DNA of 64,000 bases. Source: Dillenia suffruticosa. Its lineage: Eukaryota; Streptophyta; Magnoliopsida; Dilleniales; Dilleniaceae. The notes under the pieces were generated by a model that saw nothing but the letters and a program-made list of their open reading frames with translations, was not told the DNA's origin and searched no databases. A program made the translations under genes and the position numbers. This document shows positions 10,830 to 21,708 of this stretch, one piece after another; the first letter of the stretch is position 1; each line of letters begins with the position of its first letter. The stretch covers positions 17,081,490 to 17,145,489 of the forward strand of contig JAVTVX010000010.1 in the NCBI GenBank assembly GCA_033439265.1, given 5' to 3'.

Positions 10830-12048
10830 GATGGGAATTCCTTAACCTCGTCAACAATTACTTGTAAAGTTGCTTAGCAAATAAGTGTAATTAGTATTAA
10901 TAATTGAAATTTGTTCCCCTGACCCCACACGTTTTTTCTTGGTGCAAGCTTTTTTTCCAGATTGGCTCGTTCAATTGAAATCAATCATAGAGGGTCAGCC
11001 ACCTCAGAGTACATATTAATATGGGTAGGCCCCATTTTTTTCTCTCAATCAAAGACAATTGAACAGATTAAAAGCAGCTGAGGAAAGATTCCTTGAAAAA
11101 GACAAAAAATCCACAGTTGTTTTGATTGTAAAAATCTGCGTGGGAAGCGGCATGTATCGCGATGAATGGGTGCCAGGGTGTGTACTATATGTTGGGTTTG
11201 GTCCTCTTCTTCACCCAACTCTCATCACCGATGTCATTTTCAGACTACAATGGAGGAAGGCTGACGGTCCATCTTCAATTTGGTAAAGTTAAAATTACTA
11301 TTCAAAGTCAAAACGAGATGTCAATGGCATCACTTTTTCTTTTCTTGGTTTAAAGGGGGCCAAGAGGTCTGGTCATAAAAAAGGAATCAATAAGAGAAAA
11401 ATCTAAAGCCTACAAGTTTTGCATCTTTTGATGAGTAGAAAGAATAATCCACTAGAAAAGGTGTTCTAGACAACAGTTCCATACTAGAGTTGGTGGGGTT
11501 TAGAGATCGACTAATCTGCATACGGATTAACCTCCCTGAAAATGTACTTTACCCTATGGTTGCTGTTCTTCTAGAGAACTATTTCTCGACAAGGTGAAGA
11601 GTTGTAGTGGGGACTGGCTGATTTCACTTCAGAAGTTGCACCACAACCTGGGAGTATTTCTTCACTAGGAGTTTGGGAATGTTGAGACTTCTAGCCAATC
11701 TAAGACCATGGCACTGGCTTCAAAGTTCACTGACATGAACGAAGCAGCATCACAAGTTCACACTCCAATTGCGTCCTTGAGTAATTGAGCTACTACTGCA
11801 GGCATGTATGCCATTGTAGCATTCAATTTAATCAAATCCTACATAGTTGATATAAGATGTTATGGATCAATTTTATTTGTTGATCATATTTATAACATTT
11901 CAAAAATATTTAAAATATTTTGATATAATTTTTTGAGCTAAATTATAGACAATTAAGATCTGAGAGGGCAAGAATTATTTTCTTTTTGTTTGTGATTAAA
12001 TCCCTTTCTCCAAAAATGAAAAATAAAAGCAAGAGAAAAAAAAATTTA
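10830..12048. other. Spacer, no gene seen
   Basis: Promoter side of the small Gly/His-rich gene and flank of tRNA-Val. The open frames near 11.06-11.35 kb have no family character or splice context and are treated as chance. Confidence 0.5.
12033..12046 (-). terminator. Pol III T-run terminator of tRNA-Val
   Basis: Nine consecutive T on the minus strand a few bases beyond the tRNA 3' end, the standard RNA polymerase III stop signal. Confidence 0.75.
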
Positions 12049-12122
12049 TGTCTGAGCCCGGGTTCGAACCGGGGACCTCTAGTGTGTGAGACTAGCGTGA
12101 TAACCAACTACACCACCCAGAC
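12049..12122 (-). tRNA. tRNA-Val (anticodon CAC)
   Basis: Folds as a full cloverleaf on the minus strand. The 7-bp acceptor stem pairs GTCTGGG with CTCAGAC, with one G-U pair. The D-arm includes TAGTTGGTTA. The anticodon stem CTAGT/ACTAG closes the loop CTCACAC with anticodon CAC. The T-arm contains GGTTCGAACC, and the discriminator is A. No intron and no encoded CCA. A run of nine T just downstream fits a Pol III terminator. Internal A and B boxes are intact, so it is probably functional. Confidence 0.95.
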
Positions 12123-12631
12123 GAGCTGAGCAGGAAGACGACATAAATACTCAAGAACTATCTTCTTTTTCCAAATTCAACACATTCCGACGTCTCTCCC
12201 TCCCCTCCCCGCTCAATTTTGAAAACGCAAAATCAAGTCTAGCAGGGGGAAATTCTCCTCTGCGATATTTCTGTTCTTGCAGACAACAGACATGGACGCC
12301 AAACACGCTTCTCTGGCCCGAAGAACGGTGTGCGTAACCTAACTCTTTTTTTTTTTTTTTTTTCTTTTTTGGAACTCTCAGCCTCCGATTTCTGGATCCG
12401 ATTTTTAGTCGTAATTTGTGCAGTTGGAAGAGATCCGTCAGAAAAGAGCAGCGGAGAGATTGACCAGGGCCTGATCTCACCAACGCATCAAGCCCTAATG
12501 GTTTTTTCCCCATTCGCGTCCCTCTTTAATTTCCGATCCTCAAATCCTTGTTTCAATTTGGATCCGGGTTTGATTTGTTGGTTTTTTTTGTCACTTTTGT
12601 GGTGTGCATATTCTGTAGGAATAGGAAAATC

Positions 12632-13285
12632 GGAAAGCGGAAATCGAATCTCTGGAGTACGATCTATGTACCCTTTTCGCCCAATTCATTTGCGAAACCC
12701 ATTTCCTTCTGTGATTTTTTATTCTGGTTTGAAGTCTCGGTAGAAGATGTTTATACTGGGTTTATGTTTGATTTTTGATACGGTTGAGTAGAAATATGAG
12801 GTTTGATTTAGAAAAAGTCGGAAATAATTGATTGCAACCTCACCATTGTTACGTTGAACCCCCATTTAGTAAAAAATTGTGTTGTGGCTATTTGAGTCAT
12901 TGCCAGCCCATTGAGATAGCTTAGTAGAAGATGAGAAAATCCGAATGAGAAAATTGGAAAGCAGAAATTGAATCTCTGAGGTACTGTATGTGTACCCATT
13001 TTTCCCAATTCATTTACCAAACCTACTTCCTTCGGTGAATTTCGCTCTTGGTTTGCACTCCACTTGGTAGAAGATGTTCATAATTGGTATAAGTTTGGTT
13101 TTTGATGTGTTTGATTAGAAATATGAGGTTTAATTCAGAAGATGTGGGAAATAATTGATTGCAACCTCACCGTTGTTCGATGTTTTTTATAAATTTTTTG
13201 GCCTCTGTATACGTTGAAACCTTATAAAGGAAAATCCTAGGTAGTGACTATTTGAGTCATTGCCAGTTTATAGAGATAGCTTGCT
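12632..13285. repeat. Diverged tandem duplication in the pseudogene intron
   Basis: A block of roughly 290-330 bases at 12632-12925 recurs at 12956-13285 (offset 324 at the left end, 360 at the right because the second copy has an insertion). Shared anchors include GGAAAGCGGAAATCGAATC / GGAAAGCAGAAATTGAATC, ATATGAGGTTT, AATAATTGATTGCAACCTCA and CTATTTGAGTCATTGCCAG. Confidence 0.85.
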
Positions 13286-16094
13286 TTGGAGTTCATGGAG
13301 AGGAGGCATTGTTGCCGGTATTGAATCCTTTGTCCTATGATACTTGAATCAAAGTAGGCATCTGGCCATTGGTATTCATTGGGAGTCCCCATGAGGGTCT
13401 TCAAAAAGGCTTAGGAATGAACAGGGAGGATTGCTATCATTGCTAGTCATCAAGTTGGAGTTGCTTTGTTGCTCAGAGGCACCCATTAGTATCTCTTCTA
13501 GTCTTTTGTGCATGAAACATTGTTGAATGGGGTGTTATGTGGTGGCTTTACTTGGCATGTTATGCTTGTACTATATAGGAAGGACATGTATTATTGTCCC
13601 AATGGCCTGGTACCAATGTAAGAAAATTGTAGATGCTACTTTCTTGGTGTCAGAATAGAATCATTTTACATAGAATTAGAATTAACTTTGGAAATCCTCG
13701 CTTTCTTCTGCTTCCTGTCACTTTCTCATACAATTTTGAGTATTATTGGGAAGTGTAATGATATTTTACACACTTATTATTCATGCATTCAGAGATTACT
13801 TGAATTTTGAAAAGTCATGAGCATTATTCTTTATTACATTTGAATTGTATTCCTGATTGTTTCTAAGCAGAATGACATTACCAGTTTAGTATCTTGGCTG
13901 AAGTATTTGCAAAAGAGGACTCTGGAACTGGAAGAAGAAAATAGTAGATTAAATCCTAAGGTGTCTAATGATGATGTCTATTTGTTTTAATATGAAATTG
14001 ATTACAAAGATTTGGGCATGATAGTTCTGAAATGTTCTGCTTGTCTACTTCAGCTTGTATCAGTGGAAACTGAAAAGGGAACTCTACAGAAGCAAGTGAA
14101 TGATCTGGTAAATCAGGAGCTTTTCACATGCATCATAAGTGCCTTCTCCTGTCCAAGTTTACTGGTGAAACTTCTGATCATCTAATGTTAGTTGCAGGTA
14201 CAAAATAGCATACCCTCCTTAAGGAAAGCTCTGAAGGACATTGCAATGGAAAAAGATGCAGTTGTTGTTGCATGGGTACAATGCCTTTTAAAGACTACTA
14301 GTTTGATCTCTAGCACTCGCTGTGTTTGACTCCTTGCTACTTCACCTATGGACTCTGATGTTTTAGTGTAGCAGGATCTTTCAGCCCAGCTCTGTGCAGT
14401 GAAGAAGCAACTGAAGGAAGCAGAAGAAGAACAATACAGAGTATGAAACTATTTAACCTTTTGACTTTTGAACATTTTCTCCACATTCTGATTAAATCCC
14501 ATACACCAGGCTGAAGAAGATGCCGCAGCCTTGTGAGTTGAATTAAATTCAATACAGCAACAAGGAATGACCGGTTCACTTGGTGGAATTGCCTCTATGG
14601 GAAATTTAACAGATCAAATGCAAGCCATCGAAAAGGATTTGGCTTGTTTAAAATCCCCGTTAGAGGTTAGGAAGAGTTTGCTGTAGTTGCATTTCTAGTT
14701 GAGATATGTGTCACTGACCTAATATTTTTATTTCTTAACATTACAGCAAGAGTCTCTAATGAGGCTGCAAGAGCGACAACTATTAGTGGAGGAGCAAGCT
14801 CGGACTTCAATCTCATATCTGAAAAGCAGGAGTTGCAAGAAAAAGTTGCATCTGTTGCCATAAAGGCCCCAGGTATGGTTATTGGGCAGTATGACAGATG
14901 AATGCATGATGGTTGATGCCATTGATGACATGTATGCATTTGATTATATATGACATGTTCTGGTAAATAATTCCCCTTGACAGATTTGAAGTTTAACTTG
15001 GTTTGTAAAATGTGTACTTTGCAGGCAAATGCAAGGGTGTTTGCTTTAAAAGTGTGATTGAGGTACTTCTGTACAAGTTCTGTTAGCCTTGTCTGTTTTT
15101 GGTGGGGAATCATCTTTCTGGAGGTAATTTGCTTCATGTTCATACGGATTGATTCCCAGTCTTCTGAAATTGAGAAGCTTTTTGAAGAGAACTCTATTCT
15201 GTCATCTTCTTATCAAGAGGCAAAGAGTGTTGCTGTTCAATGGAAGAATCAGGTAATGGGATTTGGTTTATTGCCAGTTTTCCCCATGTTTCTATATCCT
15301 CCTTTGGGTTTTGTACTGATCTACTAGCCGTCTGGCTATATCTGCCGATGCATATGTTTATAAGAATCCTAGACCATGTTTGAAGGGTGTTGAACAGTCA
15401 CAATGAATGTTGTGATCCTAATAACCTGGTGTTTATCTAACAGTAAAAAATTGACTAGTTTCTCAAGCTACACATGTTTGACATGTTATTGCTAGTATAT
15501 TCTGTTTCCTACTTGGGTCTTTGAAAGGCTGAGATTCCCGAATCTCAAAGAGGATATTGATGCTTGAACCTGCTGAACAATTCTTCCTTGGTCAGCATGT
15601 TGACTTCTTTGTATCGCCCTTAATAATGGTTTTCCGTAAAGTGCCTTATGGTTCTCCACATCCTTATCCACAACCAATCAGCCCGAGTCTGTAAATTTCA
15701 ATTAACTTTAGACCAATCTCTGTTCCTTCTGTCTTCCTAATGTTGAAAATTGTTACATAATTTGCTTCCAGCTTGTAGAATTTTAGCATCACATTATTAT
15801 ATTTAGATTTACATGAATTTTACAAGGTCTGTATAGCATTTCGGTTGCTTTATAATTTTCAGGTGAAAGACTGCCTTAAGTTGAGGAGCTAAGAGGAATG
15901 CTTGAAAAACTGAGAGCCGAACAGGCTATTGTCTTGTCTTCAAATGACACGAGAGGGGAAGTCGGTAAAGAAAGTGAATCTGTAAGGCCAACTAGCAAAA
16001 GAACAGAGCAGAACAGAGGCACTATCTTCAGAGGTTCTGCAGCTCTCTGTGAAGCTCCAACAGGCTATGCAAGCATACAACAATCTTGCACAGC

Positions 16095-16096
<2 letters not shown>

Positions 16097-16129
<33 letters not shown>

Positions 16130-16150
16130 CCCCCCCCCCCTCTCTCGCTC
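16097..16150. repeat. CT microsatellite with C-run after a splice donor
   Basis: About 28 bases of CT repeat and a run of about 13 C, followed by more CT-rich sequence, starting just after the donor that ends the 15863-16095 exon of the pseudogene. Confidence 0.85.
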
Positions 16151-16307
16151 TCTGTAATTTGCCTCATTCAGTGGCTACAAGTTTAATATTGTTTGCAATT
16201 AATGCTGATGAATTCTCATTGGTTGCAGCTATAAACCAGCCCTAAGGAACATTGAGAGCAGTCCGGTAAGAATGAAGCAGGATAGGTTTGTGGCTGTGCC
16301 ATGTTAG

Positions 16308-17348
16308 CAGCATGCAAGGAAGATGATTCACAACTTTTGGGATCTCTGGTGTGAGCCCTAACACATGCAGGAAGGTGTCCTATAGAATTGCTAGGCTGTG
16401 TACAAAACAGAGAGAAGTACAGTGAAAAGAGAAAGGAAAAACAGTCTTGTTTTTTTGCATTGGTTTTGGGTATATGCTTGAGTTGGAGATTCTAAGATAC
16501 CTCCATTGCACCCACATTCTGAGTGTCATAACCATGAAAATGTTGAATAACTATTATACACTAACGTCTTTTTATACTGATCAAACAATTTGATCTTTTG
16601 TTTTAGACAGTAGTCAGTCTCTTTAAGTTTACCGTCAAAGGCCACCCAGATTACCTCATTGTTTCCACGTTTTAGGTCCATATTTCCTGTTTTGTTAGTT
16701 GCATTATTTAACAGGCCTTTAACTGCCGCTACTGATTGATGATGAAGATTAACGATCTATTAATGGCCTGGCTCATCTTTTAGCCACAGGATCGCTGGCA
16801 TCATGTGGCCCGGTTTGTCTTTGTAGCTACAGGATCAGTTGCATCGTGCTGTGCCCAATTTTTCCTTTCCTGGCTGTGCTGTGTTAAATAGACTAAGAAT
16901 GACATCAATGCAACGAGTACATGGAGAAGAATAGAGTGACCCCCTTTTGAATTTCTTTGTTTGTTGTTCCGCTGCTCCAGTAAAGATTCGAATGCAGCAG
17001 ATGTGTCCTTTGCGGGCATCACCTGTTGTAAGGTTCTTTAGTCAATAACCGCCTGCAAAACTTGCCAGGGGAAAGGAAACAGGAAAGGAAGAATGCAGGC
17101 ATTATAAGAAAATGCATAAAATGTAAAATAAAAAATTAAAACAAAAATCGCAATTTAATTTATGTAAAAGGTTTCAATCCAATGGAGCAACCAAATTGAA
17201 TCTCAATTATGTAACCTAATAACCTTAAATGGTTCAATCAGTTGAGACATTCTGCTAGCATTGTTTATTGAAACAAACTCATTTCTCATTTCAACTTGGT
17301 GTGTGTACTCTGTACAATGTAAATAAATATAAATAAAAATGCTGTAGA
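16308..17348. other. Spacer between pseudogene and PPR gene
   Basis: No gene supported. It probably holds the former 3' UTR of the coiled-coil pseudogene (plus) and the 3' UTR of the PPR gene (minus). Confidence 0.5.
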
Positions 17349-19298
17349 TTAGTAATAATCTCCACAAGAACAGACTCCATCTCTGAAGTGGTGAAACCTA
17401 TTCACATCACGAACTAAGATTTCTCTGTTTGCAAACTTAGAGATGAACTTGGTAACAGAATGACAGTCTTCGCACATTCTCAACTTGTTAGAAATTCGGA
17501 TAGTCTCCCCGTTCTTGCAATTAACGAGTCCGAAAGCAAGTGCAAGCTTTTCACTGTGACCCCATACAATTTTTTCCTTCTCTTCTGTGTCAAGATCGTA
17601 GAGAACGACATTGGTCTCCGCCACATATCCTTTGTCCTTCATCTCCTTCAAGAGTTTAACTAATAAAGCACGGAGTTGCTCTATCTGCGGGTTAAACTCA
17701 TCAACAGACACAAATGAATATATCTTCCTCTTAACTTCGATCCAACTGCAACCTGGGACCTTTTGCAGTCCCCGAGCTTCTAGGAGCTTCTTCACTCTTT
17801 TAACCTCGTCAAACATCTTAGCTTCAGCATAGATGTCGGCCAGAAGTACATAGTTCCCAGCGTTCAGGGGCTCAAGCTCAAAAAGCCGACTACTTGCTCT
17901 CTCTGCAAGCTCAACATTGCAGTGAATCCTACATGATCCGAGAAGTGCACCCCAGACTTTAGGCCCTGGCTTGGTCTGCATTTCTTCTATAATCTTCGCT
18001 GCTTCATCTAACCGATTCGCACGACCTAGAAGGTCAACCATACAAGCATAGTGCTCCTCTGTGGGATAAATCCCATGATCTTTAATCATAGATTTGAACA
18101 TGTTTTTTCCCTCCTCAACAAGCCCTTCATGGCTGCAAGCTCCCAAAACACTAACAAAAGATATGGGTCCCGGTGAGACACCACTTTTTATCATCTTTTC
18201 AAAAATTGCGATTGCTTTCTTTCCAAATCCATGAACCCCATAACTCGAAATCAATGAGTTCCACGAGACAACATCCCTCTTATCCATCTGGTCAAAAACA
18301 CGATGACTCAATTCAAGATTGCCACATCTTGCGTACATGATCACAAGCGCACTAATAACTGGCAATATTGAATCGAGACCCCTCCTAAGAATATAGCCGT
18401 GAAGCAACTTCCCCTGTTCCAATGCAGCAAGAGCTGCACAAGCTTGCAACACACTGACCATTGTAACTGAATTGGGAAAAGAATCATCACTCGCTAACAT
18501 CATTTCCCTAAATAGCTCCAATGCTTCAAAAGGTCTCTCATTTCTCGCATAGCATGCAATCATAGCACTCCATGATACCACATTTTTGGTGGGCATCGCA
18601 TCAAACACATGACTCGCATAACCAACAAACCCGAATCTCGCGTACATATCTACCAATGTAGTCATAACATGAATATGTGCTTCATACCCATGTCGCAAAA
18701 TATGAGCATGAATCTCTTTTCCTTTGTCAAGAAGCGAAACCAAAGATTCCGCAGCAACACAAGCCTTAAGCATATATGTGTAAGTAAACCTATCCGAAGG
18801 GATTTTGAGTCTATTCATATGAGAGTAAAGGTTTAAAGCCTCCTGACCTAGACCCACCAACGTAAGAGCTCTGAACAAAGCATTCCACACATAAATAGTT
18901 CTGTTACGCGTTTCGTCGAACACTTTGCGCGCGAGATCGATCGAGTCCAATTCGGAATACATATTAATAAGCTTAGTAGCCAAAAATGGGTCTTCGTCAA
19001 ACCCATTATCAAGCAAGTGTTTGTGAACGTTTAGGCCATCGGAGAGAGAGTTCTTTTGAGTGCAAGAGAGGATTAGAAGCTCGTATGTGTGTTGGGTTGG
19101 GCTGGTCTCATGGGAGAGAAGTTGAAGAGCTTGTCCGAGATCACCCCTTTTGCAGAGTAATTGAATTGATGGGTTGTTGTCGGTTTTTGTGAAGTTAGTG
19201 ATTGAAGGTCGGACAGTGACACGGTTTGATTTCGGGGAGTGAAGAGGTATGAAGTGACGAGGTTGTTGGATGGTTTGTGGAGGCTGAAAGGCCAACAT
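17349..19298 (-). CDS. CRR2: CRR2-like PPR-DYW protein (chloroplast RNA processing)
   Basis: Intronless frame of 649 residues. It matches, by remembered family sequence, Arabidopsis CHLORORESPIRATORY REDUCTION 2, a plastid PLS-class pentatricopeptide protein needed for processing between rps7 and ndhB and so for the NDH complex. A basic Ser/Thr-rich N-terminus (first 45 or so residues) fits a chloroplast transit peptide. PPR repeats run from about 65 to 470, then E/E+ motifs (GCSWIEVKRKIYSFV), then a DYW domain. In the DYW domain the zinc and catalytic residues are present: HSE at about 581-583, CEDCH at 609-613 and CSC at 643-645. The protein ends GDYY instead of the usual DYW, with a clean TAC TAA. 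Length, start codon and absence of introns are typical. Whether the altered last residue affects RNA cleavage is unknown. Confidence 0.93.
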   Translation of the reverse strand: MLAFQPPQTIQQPRHFIPLHSPKSNRVTVRPSITNFTKTDNNPSIQLLCKRGDLGQALQLLSHETSPTQHTYELLILSCTQKNSLSDGLNVHKHLLDNGFDEDPFLATKLINMYSELDSIDLARKVFDETRNRTIYVWNALFRALTLVGLGQEALNLYSHMNRLKIPSDRFTYTYMLKACVAAESLVSLLDKGKEIHAHILRHGYEAHIHVMTTLVDMYARFGFVGYASHVFDAMPTKNVVSWSAMIACYARNERPFEALELFREMMLASDDSFPNSVTMVSVLQACAALAALEQGKLLHGYILRRGLDSILPVISALVIMYARCGNLELSHRVFDQMDKRDVVSWNSLISSYGVHGFGKKAIAIFEKMIKSGVSPGPISFVSVLGACSHEGLVEEGKNMFKSMIKDHGIYPTEEHYACMVDLLGRANRLDEAAKIIEEMQTKPGPKVWGALLGSCRIHCNVELAERASSRLFELEPLNAGNYVLLADIYAEAKMFDEVKRVKKLLEARGLQKVPGCSWIEVKRKIYSFVSVDEFNPQIEQLRALLVKLLKEMKDKGYVAETNVVLYDLDTEEKEKIVWGHSEKLALAFGLVNCKNGETIRISNKLRMCEDCHSVTKFISKFANREILVRDVNRFHHFRDGVCSCGDYY

Positions 19299-19329
19299 TA
19301 GACTAGAGAGACTTTCGTGTGTGAAAGTT

Positions 19330-21700
19330 GATTCAAATTGAATTGGGTGGGGGTGCTGGTAATGTCTTCACTGGTCGATGGTGTGCAAGAAGGCTGTTTG
19401 TTTCGATAACGAAGCTGTTCTCTGTTGGACTCAACACGCGGTCAACTAATCAAATTCTTTTGCGGAGCTCTGCTCGCTTTTGTTTTGTATTGTTTTGTTG
19501 GGACGAGATGACTAATTGGGTCGAAGTACATACCAACTTGATTTCACCCATTTCCCTTCTCCATTCAAGCCAACTTTATGCCTAAGTATGCTGATAAAAA
19601 TAAATAAATAAATATGATCCTAATATCATATTAAAAAAAAAAAGAATAAACATGACTTTAATACGATATTAAGAATAGAAACAAATAATAGTATTAAATC
19701 TAATACTTTATTATGTCATTTGAATTATTATAATTAATTAGATTTTTCTACATAATTCATTATCATTAATATAGAAATATAATAGTATAAAAATAAGAAA
19801 AATAAAGTATATATTAAAATCAAATCAATTAATTGTGATTTTAATATATAATATATTTTAATATCCATTCTCAAACTTAATGTGATATACTGAAAATTAT
19901 TTGAATTTGAAAAAATATATAGATCGAGAACTTAAAATCTTATGAGTGTTTTTTATACATACTATATTTTAACATCTCCCTCTCAAATTCAATATGTGAT
20001 ATAATGAAAATTATTTGAATTTGAAAAAGAATATAGATTGAAAACCTAAAATCTTACGGGTGTTTTTGGAACTCTCAAGAGCAACTTTCTTCTAAACTTT
20101 GGCTGTGTTGCTGGCTCAACTCTTGCCTTTGGCTCTCGGCTCAACCTCTAACTATGGCTCTGACTCTGGTTCTGGCACTTGGTTGTGGTTATGGTTCGTT
20201 GGCTCTAGAGGCGCATGCATAATTATGTCTCCGATACTATACTAAAAGAAATTAGATGAACATATTTTTGATATCTTGTTAACAATAGGAAATAATAACA
20301 ATAATAAATATAATATTTTATTGTTTCATTTAAATCATTATAATAAATTGAGTTTATATAGAAAAAATATTATCATAAAAATGGAATGTAATAATACAAA
20401 TATGTAGAAATATAAAAATTAAAAAAATCAAATTTGTCTATTAATTGATTTAATTTTGATAGATAATATATTATTACGTATTCAATGTTTAACACCGACC
20501 TTTTTAAACTCATTTATATTTTGTATTGGATTATAAATGAGATAAAACTATTTGCTGAGTAAATAAATAGGTGTTTTGAGCATTTTAAGGTAAAGAATGC
20601 TATTAACCCAAATTCCTATGAGTCGATAGTTTTACTCATACTTAGATATATTTTGTTGAAATAATCCTTTTCATTATTTCTTCCCTTTGGAACACAAGTT
20701 TGATATAAAAGATTTGACCATCACTCTTTTGAAGAAGTTCCGAGGAGAAGGTCTCTTCTTTTGACGCATTATGAACCTGAAGACTGAATGCCCGGCTGAA
20801 TGTAAAAGACTACCTTAATGTGGCAACAAGTTTTCATGGTATGATGCTTTTAAAATATTCATTTTTCACAATAAAAAATATTAATTTTTCTTTTAAATAA
20901 AATATTGAATTTATTCTAATTTGTTGACATAATATTGAATGCCGAAAAATATTGCAAATTATCTTTTGTAAAAATTGGGGTTGAGGAGCTCCATTATCGG
21001 CTCAAATATTGTAGGTTTCGGTCTATTTGTTGACATCAAACCAAGATATAATTGATGGTTTAATGAGCTGAAAATTAACACTATTGAATAAATTAATACT
21101 ATATTATCGTTTATAAATTATAACTCAACCATTGCATTATAAAGATTTTAAATTTGAATCATTCCTATATAAAAAATAATAATAAATAAATAACAAGTGC
21201 CATCTAAACAAATTGAGCAAATACGTGTGGGTCAAAATTACTAAAATTTAGATTTTTAAATTAATTAAAAAGATTTAAATTTTAAATTTATGTGCATCAA
21301 CATGAGATTTGGATGCATTTTTCTACGTTTGTTCATTTAATGCTCATCTCAGTTCACTCGAAAAGTTCATGACATAAGAAATGACAATTTTTAAAATTTA
21401 ATGAAATTAGGATTTTTGTTCTTTAAGGAGCAGAGAATCAAATTTATTAATGTTGGCTTTAGAAGTAGATGTATAGTAGAAAAGCTCCATGAAATATAGA
21501 AGATTATACTCACGATTATCCATTTATACTCCATGGAGGATACAGAGAGGTTTCCTTTTTTCTTACGTTATATATTACTAGCTGCAGGGCAAAGAGACAC
21601 ACCATTTGATCTGATCACAGTTGAACAGAAACGACAAAAGCTATAAGGTACTCTTTCATACTAAGCGAGTACTGGGTAGTCTAATTTCCAAGGTCCACAA
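19330..21700. other. AT-rich spacer with internal repeats, no gene seen
   Basis: Spacer upstream of the PPR gene. It holds a tandem duplication near 19.85-20.07 kb and a weaker direct similarity between about 19.66-19.86 kb and 20.27-20.48 kb. No transposase, LTR pair with target-site duplication, or coding exon was recognised. Confidence 0.5.
19852..20067. repeat. Tandem duplication of about 112 bases
   Basis: Two copies (about 19852-19953 and 19965-20067) share ATATTTTAA(T/C)ATC, GTGATATA, TGAAAATTATTTGAATTTGA and AAAATCTTA(T/C)G(A/G)GTGTTTTT. The copies have diverged, so the event is not recent. Confidence 0.8.
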
Positions 21701-21708
21701 TGCGGGCT

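Larger units (their letters stand above)
12292..16307 (+). pseudogene. Unprocessed pseudogene of a conserved plant coiled-coil protein
   Basis: A series of short exons with mostly preserved splice sites encodes a long coiled coil. Exons I place: 12292-12327, 12424-about 12490, 13871-13960, 14054-14107, 14198-14275, 14375-14440, 14510-14665, 14747-14872, about 15143-15252, 15863-16095 and 16229-16307. Typical peptides are QLEEIRQKRAAERL, SWLKYLQKRTLELEEENS and [14 protein letters not shown]. Lesions: a frameshift in exon 2 after AERLTR; an in-frame TGA at 14534-14536 (a likely CGA-to-TGA change); a frameshift in the 14.8-kb exon before LISEKQELQEKV; loss of a segment near 15.0-15.1 kb; a CG in place of AG before the SQSSEIE exon; and a small deletion with TAA near 15.88 kb. 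Because introns are kept, it arose by DNA duplication, not retrotransposition. I do not recall a functional name for the family. Transcription cannot be judged from sequence. Confidence 0.82.

Noticed and set aside
12151..12513. Minus-strand frame of 120 codons opposite the pseudogene start
   Set aside because: Antisense to exon 1, intron and exon 2 of the coiled-coil pseudogene; poly-Lys comes from an intron T-run.
19600..20500. Possible LTR or MITE remnant
   Set aside because: Repeated AT-rich segments are present, but no terminal repeats with target-site duplication, primer-binding site or coding remnant were found.
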